Of a stretch of 64,000 nucleotides of DNA, positions 35,389-47,489 are shown piece by piece; within the stretch, counting starts at the first letter, position 1; the number at the start of each line of letters is the position of its first letter. The notes under the pieces were generated by a model. It searched no databases and was not told the DNA's origin. It was given only the letters and a program-made list of their open reading frames with translations. Both the position numbers and the translations under genes were made by a program. Source of the DNA: Pseudophaeomoniella oleicola (Eukaryota > Ascomycota > Eurotiomycetes > Phaeomoniellales > Phaeomoniellaceae); the NCBI GenBank assembly GCA_003868215.1, contig QWDQ01000026.1, forward strand, positions 62,001 through 126,000, in the 5' to 3' direction.

Positions 35389-36476
35389 CCAAGAGCCTTA
35401 GGATGGTATAAATTGCTCACACTCTGGCTGTTCAGGTCAAGACGGTATTATTCAAATTCGATAGAGCTAGGTCCCTCCAAGGATCGCCAAATCTACCATC
35501 AATCGCTTTTCAAAAAGGATATTCAAAGCCGAAAAGAAAACCCAAAGACATGACAATTGCAGAACGAAAGCAAAGATCTCAATTCAACGGAATTGCATAT
35601 AATCTAGGACCATATCGCAAGGTCTCCTAGAAAGCACGGGAGACTTCATTACCGACGATACGAACCCTACGATCTGCCTTTCTTTCATAACTGGACTGCA
35701 AAGAAGTCGATCCTTGACACAGTAAAGGGGCCTGCTCGTAAACTCACGAAGGACTGGAGACTGATCGCGTTGCATATGGGGAATGAGGACTGAAGACAAG
35801 GGGTTCTATCCAAGCTCTTTTGGGGGATCAGCGTAGTGATGGGTCTCATCCCTGGATGTGGTACAAATGCGATTCAAGATGTGTATCAGAATCTCCAGAA
35901 GCGTTGGCTTGGCATATATTGCAACAGAACTATAGGCTAAAAGCTGTCGTGGACAATGGAACCTGGCAACAACGCAAAAAGCATGGAACATGGCAAGCAG
36001 ACAGGGGGGAACAGTTTAGTAGATGTCGTCGTCCTCGCAGCTAACCTTTCACCTAAAAGTACATGCTGTCCAAGGAAAATTGCTACGATGTAGACTCGGC
36101 GATGTTATCATTATACGAAGTAGGGATGCGGCATAAAATTGTCAGATTCCTCATTATTCTGCAGGCTATGACAGCCCTGAATAGCCTGGGCTGAAGTATC
36201 GACTAAAAGATGACAGGAGCGCCTCATGAACTAATGTGCCAATCCCATCTTCAAGCGAGGTATGACCGATCGCTCTCGGGATACATGGTGACTCGAAGAA
36301 GGAATACCCCAAACCATAGCGTTCCAAGCCTACCCATCGATCAGCTCGACGTCTATGTTCAGTTCTTTTCCATCACCGCCATGTCGTTTTGTGTCTTCCG
36401 TGTTAAAAAAAACATTTGTCAAGTCACGCTGCTGGATCCTCCTCTCTTCAACTAAACACCAATCGTCGCGAGGTCA
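35389..36476. other. intergenic, permease promoter side
   Basis: No gene supported. Upstream region of the permease and 3' flank of RPS30. Confidence 0.5.
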
Positions 36477-36826
36477 TTATGAAGTTGGGTTGGGGTTCAT
36501 CTGGTAAGAGCCGTCAGCGAAAGCTTGATAAACCTCAGTGACCGTGCCGTACCTTTCTCTTGCCACCAGTCATTGTGACATTGACGAATCGTCGAGTGTA
36601 CGTTATTCTCTTCTTCGCACGACCCTTGGGGGTCTTCTTCTTTTCTTGAGGCTCAACCTGCGGGAAACGAGCTATCAGAACACTGCTGATCGAAAATGAT
36701 GATGCGCCGTAGACCAGTGATAGAAATTTCTGTTTGCTCATCTGCGGCGATCCGGAGGCGTCTTACCTTTGGGGTCTGAGACTTGACTTTGCCAGCACGG
36801 GCGAGAGAACCGTGAACCTTACCCAT
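36477..36826 (-). CDS. RPS30: 40S ribosomal protein S30 (eS30)
   Basis: Spliced gene, exons 36767-36826, 36553-36657 and 36477-36500, 62 residues, exactly the size of fungal eS30. The joined protein reads [20 protein letters not shown], then [40 protein letters not shown] and TS, the near-invariant eS30 sequence. It is a very basic small-subunit protein near the decoding site. It is encoded alone, not as a ubiquitin-like (FUBI) fusion as in animals, which is normal for fungi. Introns of 109 and 52 nt interrupt the coding sequence; the first is unusually long for this window. Confidence 0.96.
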
Positions 36827-37291
36827 GATTGCGGATAATCACGGATTCGAGATGAGTGATTTGTGTTGGTGATGGATGAAAGAGAGTTGGTGAGGTGAGG
36901 TTGTCGATGATGGCAGCAGTCAAAGGGTAAATTCTAGAGGATTTGTGTGGACTTCGCCAGGTGGAGAACCAGAACACCGTATGCCAAGCCGCCATTCCGC
37001 TTTTGGTCCCACGCGACCTTCAGTTACTAAGTACTGCATACAGCATCAAGGCATCACGAACATCAAGTATAGGAGTATGGTAACTTATAGCAATTCTTCC
37101 CAGATTGCCCTGACCATGGACAGAGCGAGTCTTTGATGTTACGGTAATCAATATTACATTACTATCTTCCTAGATGTAAAGGTTTGTCTCCGAACCCTCC
37201 TGTCCTTACCCCAAGTTCCTTAAGAGAAAGCAATTGAAAAGATTCATGGAAACATCTTCGTCGCGAAATGACGCCGCAAGGCACATAGACC
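36827..37291. other. RPS30 upstream region
   Basis: About 465 bp without a gene between RPS30 and the end of the flavoprotein gene, expected to hold the RPS30 promoter. I find no AACCCTAA-type ribosomal-gene box in it. Confidence 0.5.
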
Positions 37292-38612
37292 TCACAAGCC
37301 AATGCCTTCCGTGACCTTCGAGATGGATCCGATCATGAAGTCTTTCGACTTGACCATTACACAAACCATTGCAGGTAGCCGCCAGCCTTTGACGATGCAA
37401 ACACCATCCTTTGGACCGATAGGCACCAGTTGTATGTCCTTGTTGTCGAATTTCTTGTAGAAGGTTTTCTGCTTCACCAGGTCTGAGTACCTTCGCGTTA
37501 GCCATTCTGAGGGATAGTCACGATCCTTTCGAAGACTCACCACCTGAAGCACTCAGCTGATCAACCCGGAAGCTCTCTCCAAGGGCTTTGTACGCCATCA
37601 TTATGTCTATGAGACCGCCGTCTGAATAACTTCCTGCTGACCCGAAGATATAGACGTTCCGTACATCGGGTACGTCCAGGCGGAGAGTGCGAGGGTCAGT
37701 CTTGATGGTACCGTTCTTTGGAGTTTCCGACAACCAGCTAGTGGGCACGAACCCGCTATTTATTTTGTTACCTGTCGACGCAACAAACAAATCTACTTTC
37801 ATCTTTTCACCGTTGTCAAGCAACACCGTCGTGGTCCCATCAGCTTCTTTGGTCCATGTTTTCGCTCGCACGTTGTGCACTACCTTGATCCCCTTCTTTG
37901 TCAGTTTCTGCTCTGCGTCATGGCCGAATCTGTGGTTGCGAATGTTGGGGAGCAACTGGCTCGACCCCGAGAGTAAAGTCACGTCTTTGCCATTGGGAAA
38001 GCGGTGAGCGATCTCTCCGGCCGTCTCTACTCCTGCAGCACCACCTCCAGCAATCAGGATCGAGTTTGCAGATGGCAATTTAGAATGGATTTCCTTGTAA
38101 GCAGCTTCCAGATTCTCCCAGCCACCGGAAACGCCCCAGATAGGATCGTCGAAGTTGGCACCAGTTGCAATGATCAGGCTGTTGTACCCCAAGGAACCAG
38201 AGGTATTCCCCTCTGTGCCATCATAGGTCACGATGTGCTGAATCGGATCCACGGATGTTGCATAACCAAGGACAAGGTTGAAGGCGTCACCGTATTGTTT
38301 GAATGCAGGTGCGATGTCAATCAGACCCAGGTCTAGGGACTGAAGATCCGGGTTTATCAGAGCACGCGGAGCGGAAACCTTATGGAAGAACTTGGATGAG
38401 TTCGTAAGGATCGTGACTTTGTATTCACGTTTCGTCTGTTTCAGGGACGGGATGACGGTCTTGAATAGATGATGTGCAGCCTACTACCATTAGATACCTC
38501 ACACACCCAAAGATGCGTCTTGTTTAATGTATGTAGAAGGTACACGCACGAATAAGCCAGCAAAAGAGCCACCCAGGATCACGATCTCGTGTACGGGACT
38601 GTCCGCAGTCAT
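37292..38612 (-). CDS. AIF/AMID-like FAD-dependent NAD(P)H oxidoreductase
   Basis: Spliced gene, exons 38550-38612, 37541-38480 and 37292-37482, 397 residues. It belongs to the pyridine-nucleotide-disulphide oxidoreductase fold, in the group of AIFM2/AMID and FSP1-like proteins. Exon 1 carries the FAD-binding start HEIVILGGSFAGLF; exon 2 carries the second dinucleotide-binding motif NSILIAGGGAAGVETAGEIA and a late VYIFGSAGS block that contacts FAD. Exon 3 ends the protein with LVPIGPKDGVCIVKGWRLPA, typical of the fungal family. No redox-active CxxC is seen, so it is not a disulphide reductase. For intron 2 I chose the acceptor that gives a 58-nt intron with a GCTAAC branch point; a nearer acceptor would give only 34 nt. 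Likely a quinone or general NAD(P)H oxidoreductase. Confidence 0.82.
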
Positions 38613-39024
38613 CTTTTCAAGCCCTTGGCAACGCGTCCGATGGTATGTTCAATTAGAAAAAGTCACGACCTTTCTTGGTTGCAGCGATATGCAGGAAAGG
38701 ACATCCAGTTGGAACAGTAGATACTCTATTTATATTAGTTATATAAGATGTGTTTTGCAGATTCTTCGACGGATTTGATCTGCATTTATCTTCGGAGTCG
38801 GAGGAATCAGTCTGTACGAAACAGCAGAATCATAGCAACAAACAGTGCCAACAAAAGAAGGACACCCAATTCCCTATTTCAAATCATACTTAAAAACACG
38901 TCAACCCGCCTTTCTTTCATCTCACCTTTTGTTCTTCGTAACCCAGGTAGAAGGACTCCATTTCGAAATCTCATTTTCTGATTTCGAAGCAAGTAAGCAA
39001 TCTCGGCCGATAAGGTACTTACTC

Positions 39025-39036
39025 TACTACGTAGTA
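39025..39036. repeat. TACTACGTAGTA palindrome
   Basis: Exact intergenic copy, about 410 bp upstream of the flavoprotein start codon. Confidence 0.8.
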
Positions 39037-39799
39037 AGTGATGGTGGTGGCGTGCGAAACCTTGATGTGATCCTGCTTCCCCTTCTATTTGGAGGGACAC
39101 AAGGGAATTTGGGGGGGCGATGGGGAGAGAAGGTCCGAGGATCCATTTCCGGAGTCCGGTTGAAATAACAAGATAATTAGATAAATGTTGGATCAGGGTT
39201 AGGTTGTCCATTCTGATCACAGTCCTACCTACTGCCCTGGGTATCTAACTACGACTTGAACACTCATCTATGTACTACCCACGCGGAAGGATTGAACGAG
39301 TATAGCCCCCGATATATGGACTTGATGCGACCGAGGTCGTAGAGTGATTAGGCCGAGTTAACATAATATGCCGTACGCTACCAATCATGCCTGAACCAAT
39401 AATGTACTTCGACACATCCCGTTCTGAATGCCTCGTCTTTCAGGGAGAGTTATTACTTGTCCCCGTCATATATGTGACCTAATCAATATACGGCCGAGAG
39501 ATAGAGAGAGAGCGAAACTGATATTCGAGTTCGAAGTAGTAGTAATCTTGCTTACGAAGCATAACATTGCACGTCCGTCGTGACTTCGTGTCTTGAACAA
39601 ACCATATGAACACCAACATGGATTACTTCGGAGACTGAGACTGCACCCTATGTAGGTATGTACATACTGTAGGCGCCCACTAGGATTACGAGGTAATACC
39701 TATCTTCGAATCAAGATGATTCCACTCAAATAATCAATATGCACTGCACATGGTTCCCAACAACATCTCCCCCTAAAACCACTCCCTGTCCGGAAACCC

Positions 39800-39959
39800 A
39801 AACCAGACCAAACCAGACCAGACCAAACCAACCAATCCCAACTCAAAGCGAACCTGCCATCCTTTCTCCACACCTCGCCAAAAACCACATCAAACAAAAC
39901 AAACCTACCGCTAACTTACTCGCTTTTACGTTCTCCCTCTCTCTCTCTCTCCCTCTGTC
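39800..39959. repeat. ACCAAACCAG repeat and CT-rich tract
   Basis: Short AACCAGACCA-like units followed within 100 bp by a CTCTCT run. Strand-asymmetric pyrimidine/C-A-rich DNA with no gene next to it. Confidence 0.65.
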
Positions 39960-40941
39960 TCCTCTTCGCAATCTTCGCTGATACGTCGTAATCCCTAACC
40001 TGAGAACCTAGTGCAAGCCCATTTGGCGAGCCTCACCGGCTCCGTTGGACGGTCGTGGTGTGCTTGAAGCAATTGAAATACTGGATTTGGAAAAGGTAAA
40101 GTGCTGTTGGATACCTACCTTAGATGCTCTATCTTGTAAGGTACCTTAATTACCTCGTTCGTACCTAGTTAGGAGTACATATGTTACGCTGAACAGGTAA
40201 ATAAGATGGTGACTGATTCGGTGCCGCGTGTAGTGATTGGCTACGTATGTATATATGTATGTCGTGGGTACCTAGGTAGTTGGATAGGTACGTAAGGTAG
40301 AGAGTAGAGCAGGGTTAGGGCATAGGGGAAAGGGACTGTGTTCCTCTGCATACATACCATGTATATGATAGCATGTAGACATGCGAGCGTTAGGATAGTG
40401 ATATCAACAACGATGAAGAATCCTTGCTTTTTACTGTCAGAGAACATGTCTACATCGTAGATATGTACACACCAAGATAGTCGGTACACACATCATCAAG
40501 CAAAAGCAATCAATACTGCAATCCTGCCCAATCCTTTCGCTGGGAATCACTTAAGGATATAGGCTTGATCCAGGGGTTCTACACGAATTGCAGCACAGAA
40601 ACCCTTTAAGCGGACAGAGGAGAGGCCCAGAATACCGCGTGAGGGCTGCGAGGAACATTGAGATTTCAATCTGTGGCGGTTGGACGGGTTTGCCTTGCCT
40701 AAGATCATTATGGTATCTCGATTGCACACTACAGCACCAGATATCCGAACCCTGGTGCTATCTTCAACTTCGCACATTAGGGATAGAAAATGAGTTTTCA
40801 ATCATCAGGCTGTATTTGTCCATGTCCGAACATGCAAACTTCCTTGTAGAAAAAGTGACGCCATAATCGGTATCTGAAGCCCAGCCAGCCATGAACCATC
40901 CGCGCTTGTTGTATGTATGCACCCGCACTAACGATCATTGC

Positions 40942-41625
40942 TTAACGACTCTTCGCAGCGACCTTGCTTGGGGCACCCTTTGCTTGCTGCTTGCTGGCAA
41001 TTCCTCCTCTGGCTTGGCCTTGGGCAACCTTAGCGGCAGTCTTGGCCTTCTCAGCCTTCTTCTTGCTCTCTGCAGCGGCCTTCTTCTCCTTTGCGTCCTT
41101 AAGAGCTGCTTGACGAGCGGCGGATCTAGCCTCTGGGCGCATCGATCGTCGTTCCTTGATGGTATCCAATGAAGCACCAACGATGGCACGTTGAGACTTG
41201 ACTGTTCGGCGAGTTCGCTTCTTTGCGACTTCCTATAAACATACAACTATCAGCAACTTTCCCTCTCCAACATGAAATTGTCCTCTCGAAATCGTGGGTT
41301 TGGCGGTGATGCGAGAATGAGTTTGATTGTGTGTGACTGACCTCAGAGATACCCTTCTTGTGCATTCTTCTGTAGAGGACGGTCCAAGCTATTCTGCGAG
41401 GGTTCTTGCGTTGGAGGAAAAGAGATTCGCTCTTTCCATTTGCGAATCGGAAGATCTTGCTGTCACCACGGACGTAGAGCTTGCCCTATATACCGTAAAG
41501 TCCCAGTTAGTCTGATGGTCGCAACACGTCCTGAATGTCTGTGCAGGCTGTCGAAAGAAGTGAATTGAACGCACCTTGCCCGGGTAGATCTTCTGACCAC
41601 TGAAAGTATCGTCGAAGGTACGCAT
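40942..41625 (-). CDS. RPL24: 60S ribosomal protein L24 (eL24)
   Basis: Spliced gene, exons 41575-41625, 41342-41485 and 40942-41232, 161 residues, near the usual 155-157. The protein starts [20 protein letters not shown] and continues [20 protein letters not shown] and [20 protein letters not shown], the eL24 core, then a basic Ala/Lys-rich helix (about 100-161). eL24 sits at the subunit interface and forms a bridge to the 40S subunit. The start is fixed by family alignment. An AACCCTAA box lies 123 bp upstream of the ATG. Confidence 0.95.
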
Positions 41626-41747
41626 CTTGACGGATTAATCGATGCGACGGCGATGTTGTCGATTGTCGTTGATCTTCGAAGTTCGAGATCGTTCACCTTT
41701 GATGATGCAGAAATGGCAAGGTCTCCATCCGCAATTACTCAGGGCTG

Positions 41748-41755
41748 AACCCTAA
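41748..41755. promoter_or_regulatory. AACCCTAA (telobox-like) element upstream of RPL24
   Basis: An AACCCTAA octamer 123 bp upstream of the RPL24 start. Teloboxes are known promoter elements of ribosomal-protein genes in many fungi and plants; assignment here rests on sequence and position only. Confidence 0.4.
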
Positions 41756-42356
41756 TATCCGAATTTGGAAGTCACGCGGAACTTCCGCTAACTTGATGTT
41801 ATCTCCGCTTTCGATCTCCCAAGTTAGCCAACTTGACTGCATCACTCAACCTATCTTACTCACAATTTACCTACGTGGAACATAGATACAATCGGTTCGG
41901 GACGGCTCTATCTATTTATATCAAAGAGCGCACAGTGTGCGTCTAACGCATATGGTGGCCGTCGGCTTAAAAACATCAATTCCCTCACTTATGTATCTCT
42001 TCAAGTGATCATGTTGACCTTTGTATGCACCGATGGAAAATTGACTACTGAGAAGACGCCTCCAACTTTGTCAGAGTGTCCCCATTGGCATTAACTACCG
42101 CTCGATACAATCACTGGCGATCACATCTGATATCAAGTATGGCTAGCTACTAGCCTCAAATGGGGTCTCCTCAACATGAGGCAACAGTAAGGTTGCATTC
42201 ATTCCTCAAACTCGGACTTGCCTCCAAAGGAACCTGCAGTTTTCCTGTCTTCCATTGCCCTGTTCCCCATAATTGCATTTCGTGTTCTCATTCCTAGAAT
42301 CTCCGAGGCTCTTCATAAGGTCATTATCTCGTTACTCGTCTGATATCTTCATCCAT
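41756..42356. other. intergenic, RPL24 upstream
   Basis: No gene. Lies between the RPL24 promoter and the end of the Cys-rich protein gene. Confidence 0.5.
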
Positions 42357-45300
42357 TTACAAGTCCTTATGCCAATCGCAAATAGCCCAAGGGTCTGACT
42401 TGCATTTGTAGCACTGGATGTCCTGGCAGTAGGTTTCATCTGGACAGCGACCACAGCATCTTGGACAGATTTTCTCATGGCAAGTGGAGCATGTGAGGAA
42501 CGTTGGCACCTCTCTACCGGTACGCAATTTCTCCAGGTTTTGGAGCAAGACAATGGCCTCCTCCTGGCGGCTTGGCTCGACTGTCTCTGAATCCATAATT
42601 CCCTTGAGTTCGCTCCAAGCACAGCACGGATCATGGCAGTGCGGGCAGTCAGTCTTGTCGGGACAGATAGTGCATCGCAAATTCTTGTGATACCAGCCTC
42701 GACTAGTATTCGGATGACGAGGAAACGGATCACCGATGTTGTAGTCTTGAGCTGTCGCGTCAAGCTTAGCTCGCATGCGTTTCATCTGGTGGAGTGAGGT
42801 CAGAGCGTGCAGCTTTCAAAGACGACATCAAACTCACCAAAGCTGCTTGGATGGCTTCCGTGTCTGATCCATAGGTCTCGACAATATGCTCTTCCCATTC
42901 GAGTTCGAATCTCTCGAACATTTCTCTAGCTCCTGCATGTAGATCAGCGACTAAATATCCCATATGAAGTCAAGTGACTCACTCCGATGTAATTTGGCCT
43001 TATCTCTCAGTCCCTTTTCCTGGTCGGCTTTATTATTGGACTTCAGCAATGCCAATACCCGCTTCCAGAGCTTTTGGCCATTCCAAACAGTCAAATCCTT
43101 GTCGCTAATAGTGCTCGCGGTATCAGAGTCAATAAATTTCTCTTGAGCTATAATGATCTCGTTACGGTCTCGAACGAACGCCGCCGGCAGAGATGCTTCG
43201 TTACCGTCGTCGCTGGTCCCTGGTGGGAAGTTTAATGGGACTTCAAGCGCCGGAAAGTGGCGTTCTTCATCAAGATTGATACTTTGAGCTGGTAAATCAC
43301 CAGTAGACGAGCTCTTCAGGGACGACGTCATTGATGCAGATAGGAGCTGGGGTGAGGCGACAAAACCTGCTGGTCGAGACCTTGGAGTAGCATTCCATGA
43401 TTCAGCTTTGCTGGAATGGCTTGCATCTCTGAGACCAGTAAAGATACCACCTGGATCACTGAAACGGGACGCTGGACTAAGGAAATCGGATGTTGGGATA
43501 ACCACTTCGTCGCTGTTTTCGTTGGAGTCGTAGGAGGCAGAGTCAAGTGAAGTTGCAGACAAAGCTAATCTCAAGTCCCTCCTAGCATCCGCCTGCACAT
43601 CTGAGGATACACCGTCAGAGGAGGTGCTCAACTCGGCATCTTCGGAACATCCATCTGCTTGGCCCATCATGGCTCTAAAACTTTCGAAGAGCTCTTCTTC
43701 TTCTTCTAGCTCCAATTGAGCTGTAGCCGCGGCACATAGTGCTGCTCCATACCGAATGCGCTCAAGTTGCTGGGCCCGAGTGACTTGTGCCACCTGCTCC
43801 GCCTGTTCCGAGCGAATGCGTTGTTGGCGGTTTCTCCACACTGCAGCTTGCTCTTTGGTTATGGTGCCTACACCTTGATAATTCGGGAGGATACTGAATG
43901 GGTCATTGCGAAACATTGGATGATCGCACAGGTCCGGGCCTCCTTGTGAAACGTTCAATTCTGCATCCTCAACGAGAGCACTCTGATGAAATCCTCTATG
44001 GTCTATGGCTAATCGTCAGTCCCAGTGATACAATAGTAGACAATGAACCTACCATTTAGACGTCCACCCAGCACATAGTTGTCAGAGTGTTCCAGGCTGT
44101 TAGAAGGAGTTACGTAAGCCCTTGTATGGGCAATGTGATCAATTGTATCATCAAAAGACTCTTTGTCAGCTTCAACTGCTCTTTCCGTCTCAACTGCTGC
44201 GTAACAGTCAGGGACAAGACTGTCCATGCCAACTTCTCCAATGTCAGACAAAGCATGATGAATAGCTCCGGGAGCGTCGTCAGCCGTGTCAGCGTGTGTA
44301 CCAAAATTTGAACAGCTATCTTCGGGATATGGTACCTCAATTCGTGCGTCTTTCAAAGGGTGAGAATCGTTGCGCTCTTCGTGGTCAGCTAAGACTGACT
44401 CTTCGCTTTTGGTATCGTCGATACCCAACATCATGAAAGCTGAGCGAAGATCAAGCGGTACAGCTTGAGTATCTTTGTAGCTTCCTCCTGTTGCTAATGG
44501 TCCAAATATATCTTCAGAGGAAGGGTTGACAGGTTCAGAAGGGATTGAGCAGATTGGCCTGTCCAAAGTAGTGAGTCGAGTGATTTCTCGGCGTTGCGAT
44601 TCTCGTGATGTTCTACTGTCGGTGGCCGATCTGAGACGAGACATAAGAGTAGTAGATGATGGCAAATCGAAGTACGCTCTGTCAGGAGTGCTTGGAGTAG
44701 AAGGACTCTGGATCCTATCACCCGTCTTTAAAGGATGGAGTGCGGCCTTCAATCTGTTGAGGAAGCCAGGAGATTTTGGGGACGTCTTGTTGCTGCCTAT
44801 ACGCAGCCTTAATAGAGACGTCCGTCGGTTTGGCGTTGATCTTGGTGAGTGCTCTCCCACTCTGGGGGTGACAGGGGTTGTCTCGCCAGATCTGGCATGA
44901 CAGATGATGTGAGCAGAATGTAGGGTCTCCTCACGTATCTGAGATACAACTTACGAGGGTATTGTCGGAGTACAAATGCCCAAGTTTGCTAACTTGGGCT
45001 TTCCCTTCAAGTTTTTCATGACGTGGTCCTATTTTGGCTATTCAGATTATCTATGGCCCTCTGCCAAGTCAAAGAACCACTTACTGCTGTTTCCAGCGCC
45101 CTTGTCAGCTGCTCGCCGTCACCCTCTTCGAGTGCTCTCTCCTGACGAGGTTGAAGCCTTGACAGAGCCTCGTCAATCTCCCTATCCAGCGAGTCATGCT
45201 GGACCGACTCGGCAACGGATGACGGCGTCGCTACTGCCATGGAGAGCCCAGGCACTCCACCTACCACCGAGTCTTGATAGGGTTCAAACCCCCGGTGAGG

Positions 45301-45470
45301 GGGCGTTCGGAGCTCACCGGCTTCCTTGCCGGCCTCAAGGTCGTCGAGGAACTTGTCGATATCTTGATATGTCAATGGCACGCCTGTTTCCTCTCTGCTG
45401 ATCACTACTCACCTCCTTTCGACTGTCTATTTTCTTCTGGAGGGATATCTCCTCGTTCGCGGGGCAGCAT
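42357..45470 (-). CDS. unrecognised 918-residue protein with Cys-rich C-terminus
   Basis: I do not recognise this protein. The model has seven exons: 45413-45470, 45085-45362, 44955-44992, 44053-44891, 42983-44002, 42838-42932 and 42357-42785; every junction keeps frame. Exon 1 and the 38-nt exon 3 are the least certain. In order: an acidic helical N-terminus (DIDKFLDDLEAGKEAGELRT, residues 20-40, and LDREIDEALSRLQ near 80), a basic stretch (RRTSLLRLRIGSNKTSPKSP) followed by a long disordered part, a helix-rich segment with a Glu run (QLELEEEEELFESFRAMMG), a second disordered part and a C-terminal helical piece leading into the last 110 residues, which contain 16 cysteines in two clusters (CTICPDKTDCPHCHDPCC and, 45 residues on, CSTCHEKICPRCCGRC, then CQDIQCYKCK). 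The spacing suggests a multi-zinc module, not a standard RING. Conserved relatives may exist in other filamentous fungi; function unknown. Confidence 0.62.
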
Positions 45471-46182
45471 GTTCGTACTATAACCAGTCGCGACGGCGTA
45501 TCAGTAATGAAACAATGAATCTTAGTGTACCTTATGTAAGGCAGCCAACAGGTTTGGAAAAGACTTGCCTCATGAAAAGGGGCCGTGAAGTGTTCTGAAA
45601 GGACTATGCAAGAGAGCAAGAGCGAAAAGAAGCCAGGGAAAATAAAGATGCACTAGGCTACGACTGTGACCTGAGATGTTATTGCGCGAAAAATGTGCTG
45701 AGGATGTCACAAAGTAGTACCACCTCAGCTCTCACCCAAAGTATTGATTTCGCTGCAACAGTACAAGACGATGGAATATACAAACCATTGCTGACAAGTA
45801 CCAGATACCCCTTATCAACCCGTGATTCGCAACCCCATCTTCATTACCTCAACATCTTAGGAGTCGTGTTGACTATGTATGACAATGTCAATAGATGACT
45901 TTCCTCTCACAGATGTCACGTAGAAAGAGATCGATCGATACGGAATAGGCAACAAAAGGAAGGCAAAGGCAAGGATGAGCTGGGGAGTGAACCAAGTAGA
46001 TAACTCATCCTTCCCTGTGGGATTCTTGAAGTAAAATGTTATGCCCATTCTGCGAAAAGCTCTATGAAGAAAGGGATCTCCCACTCGCTGAAAGCACGCA
46101 AAGCAGCGCAGTCGTTATCGTAACAACAGTCCCAAGTTCCTCTCAAGGACCTTGTTAGTAAAACGTAATGCTTTCTCCATAA
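45471..46182. other. intergenic upstream of the Cys-rich protein gene
   Basis: No gene or strong repeat seen between this gene's start and the end of UBC13. Confidence 0.5.
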
Positions 46183-46776
46183 TTATGCCATGGCATATGT
46201 CTTCGTCCATTCCCTGGCCGTCTGGATTGCAGCTGGCTCATCTTCCTTCCATCGTTGAGCTACGTCGTTGGCTAGAGGGTCGTCTGGATTGGGTGCTCCT
46301 AGCAGAGCTTGGATAGATAGGAGGATAGTTCGAATTTGTAGCGCAGGAGACCAGTTACCTGCGACTGTTAGCCCGTCGATTGTAATATAGGGCCCGGGAT
46401 TGCCAACTCTTCAAAACATCGAGACATATCCTGCCAAGCTTATCGATATTCGGATGGTATATTTTGGTCAGAAATCGAATTTTTGGAGGTGTCATAGGGT
46501 AATCATCCGGTAAGAAGAGTTCAAGCTTGAAAATACCACCTGCCTCCTATGTTAGTGCCGCTTATGAAATATCCGAGTTAGCCTCACCTTCGTACGGTGA
46601 TTGTGAGGGACCGTGAATCTTGACATCGAAGTATCGCAGATTGTCGTCATGAGGAACAGCGCTGATACCAGGGACTCTGGGACGGAGTAAGCATCAGCGC
46701 GCCAGTTCGAACTGGAGCCCTACGGTTCAGCCATTAACCGCTCAGTTTCCTTCACTATTCGTTTTGGTAGCGCCAT
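46183..46776 (-). CDS. UBC13: ubiquitin-conjugating enzyme E2 Ubc13
   Basis: Spliced gene, exons 46724-46776, 46588-46676, 46408-46539 and 46183-46358, 149 residues. Ubc13 works with an Mms2-type partner to build Lys63-linked ubiquitin chains, best known in post-replication DNA repair through PCNA. The joined protein starts [20 protein letters not shown] and has the E2 signature HPN at 76-78 and active-site Cys86 in [20 protein letters not shown]. The last part [20 protein letters not shown] is typical. Intron 3 (46359-46407) starts GTTGGC, a weak donor, but its GCTAAC branch point and restored family sequence make it secure. Its head faces MTC5 across 713 bp. Confidence 0.95.
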
Positions 46777-47489
46777 GGTAATGATCTATATTGGTCGACA
46801 GCTTACGAGAGGTAAGTAGGCTTAGGAGGTGTTTTACTCGCAAAGATATCTCGTCTCCTCTTATGCGGTTGTTCGGACGGCGACCACGTGGAAGTGCCGG
46901 TGTGTTTGGAGGGGTTGAGTGGGAGGTCGATGCGGGACGCGCCTCCTTCAAGTCATAAGTTGTGCAACTGCAAGTTTGACGTTGATGAAGGTCAAAATGG
47001 ATGAAGAGTCAAAGATTGGTTGATTAGGAATCACTCTCTGGAATCCGTTGCAGAATGAGCTGTCCAGCAGGCTGATGGTTATATGAAGTCGGCACCACAA
47101 CTTGGGCAGAAGTTGCCGATACATCATACCGCATGAGTCACGTGATATGATTGCTTGCTATCTGTACTCGGGCTGAGCCTGTTGTGGGGAAGGTAGATTT
47201 ATTATGTCGTATAATGCCAAGGAGGTTCCGCTGGTGTTCTTTTGATCGCTAACTATCCTAAACGGGTAACCAGCTTCTATCACGAAAGTATTGTACCTGG
47301 GATGTATGTAATGTGCAAATACAGTCTATCCTATGGAACATGCTAGCTCACCATATGCATCACATGAGCTGGCTTGTATATTGCAATGGCGAGTGATACC
47401 GGTGCCGTTGCTTGGTTCAACAAGCTGCACAGATTCATCTGTCTGAGGAGCGACACCCCACTTCGCATATTAGAAGCTAAGGAGCAAAG
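46777..47489. promoter_or_regulatory. divergent region UBC13-MTC5
   Basis: 713 bp between two start codons on opposite strands. No gene or obvious repeat; expected to hold both promoters. Confidence 0.5.

Larger units (their letters stand above)
38613..40941. other. 2.3-kb gene-free region
   Basis: No gene supported. Contains an exact TACTACGTAGTA at 39025-39036, an ACCAAACCAGA-type repeat near 39800-39835, a CT run at 39933-39959 and the palindrome TACCTAGGTA at 40269-40278. Frames seen here are products of these low-complexity tracts. Confidence 0.5.

Noticed and set aside
40315-40330. GGGTTAGGG resembling telomere repeat
   Set aside because: Only one and a half units; too short to be an interstitial telomere tract.
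45270-45300. GGTTCAAACCCC resembling a tRNA B box
   Set aside because: Lies inside a coding exon and no matching A box or cloverleaf was found.
44976-45401. Plus-strand 141-codon frame opposite the Cys-rich gene
   Set aside because: Opposite-strand shadow of exons 2-3 of that gene.
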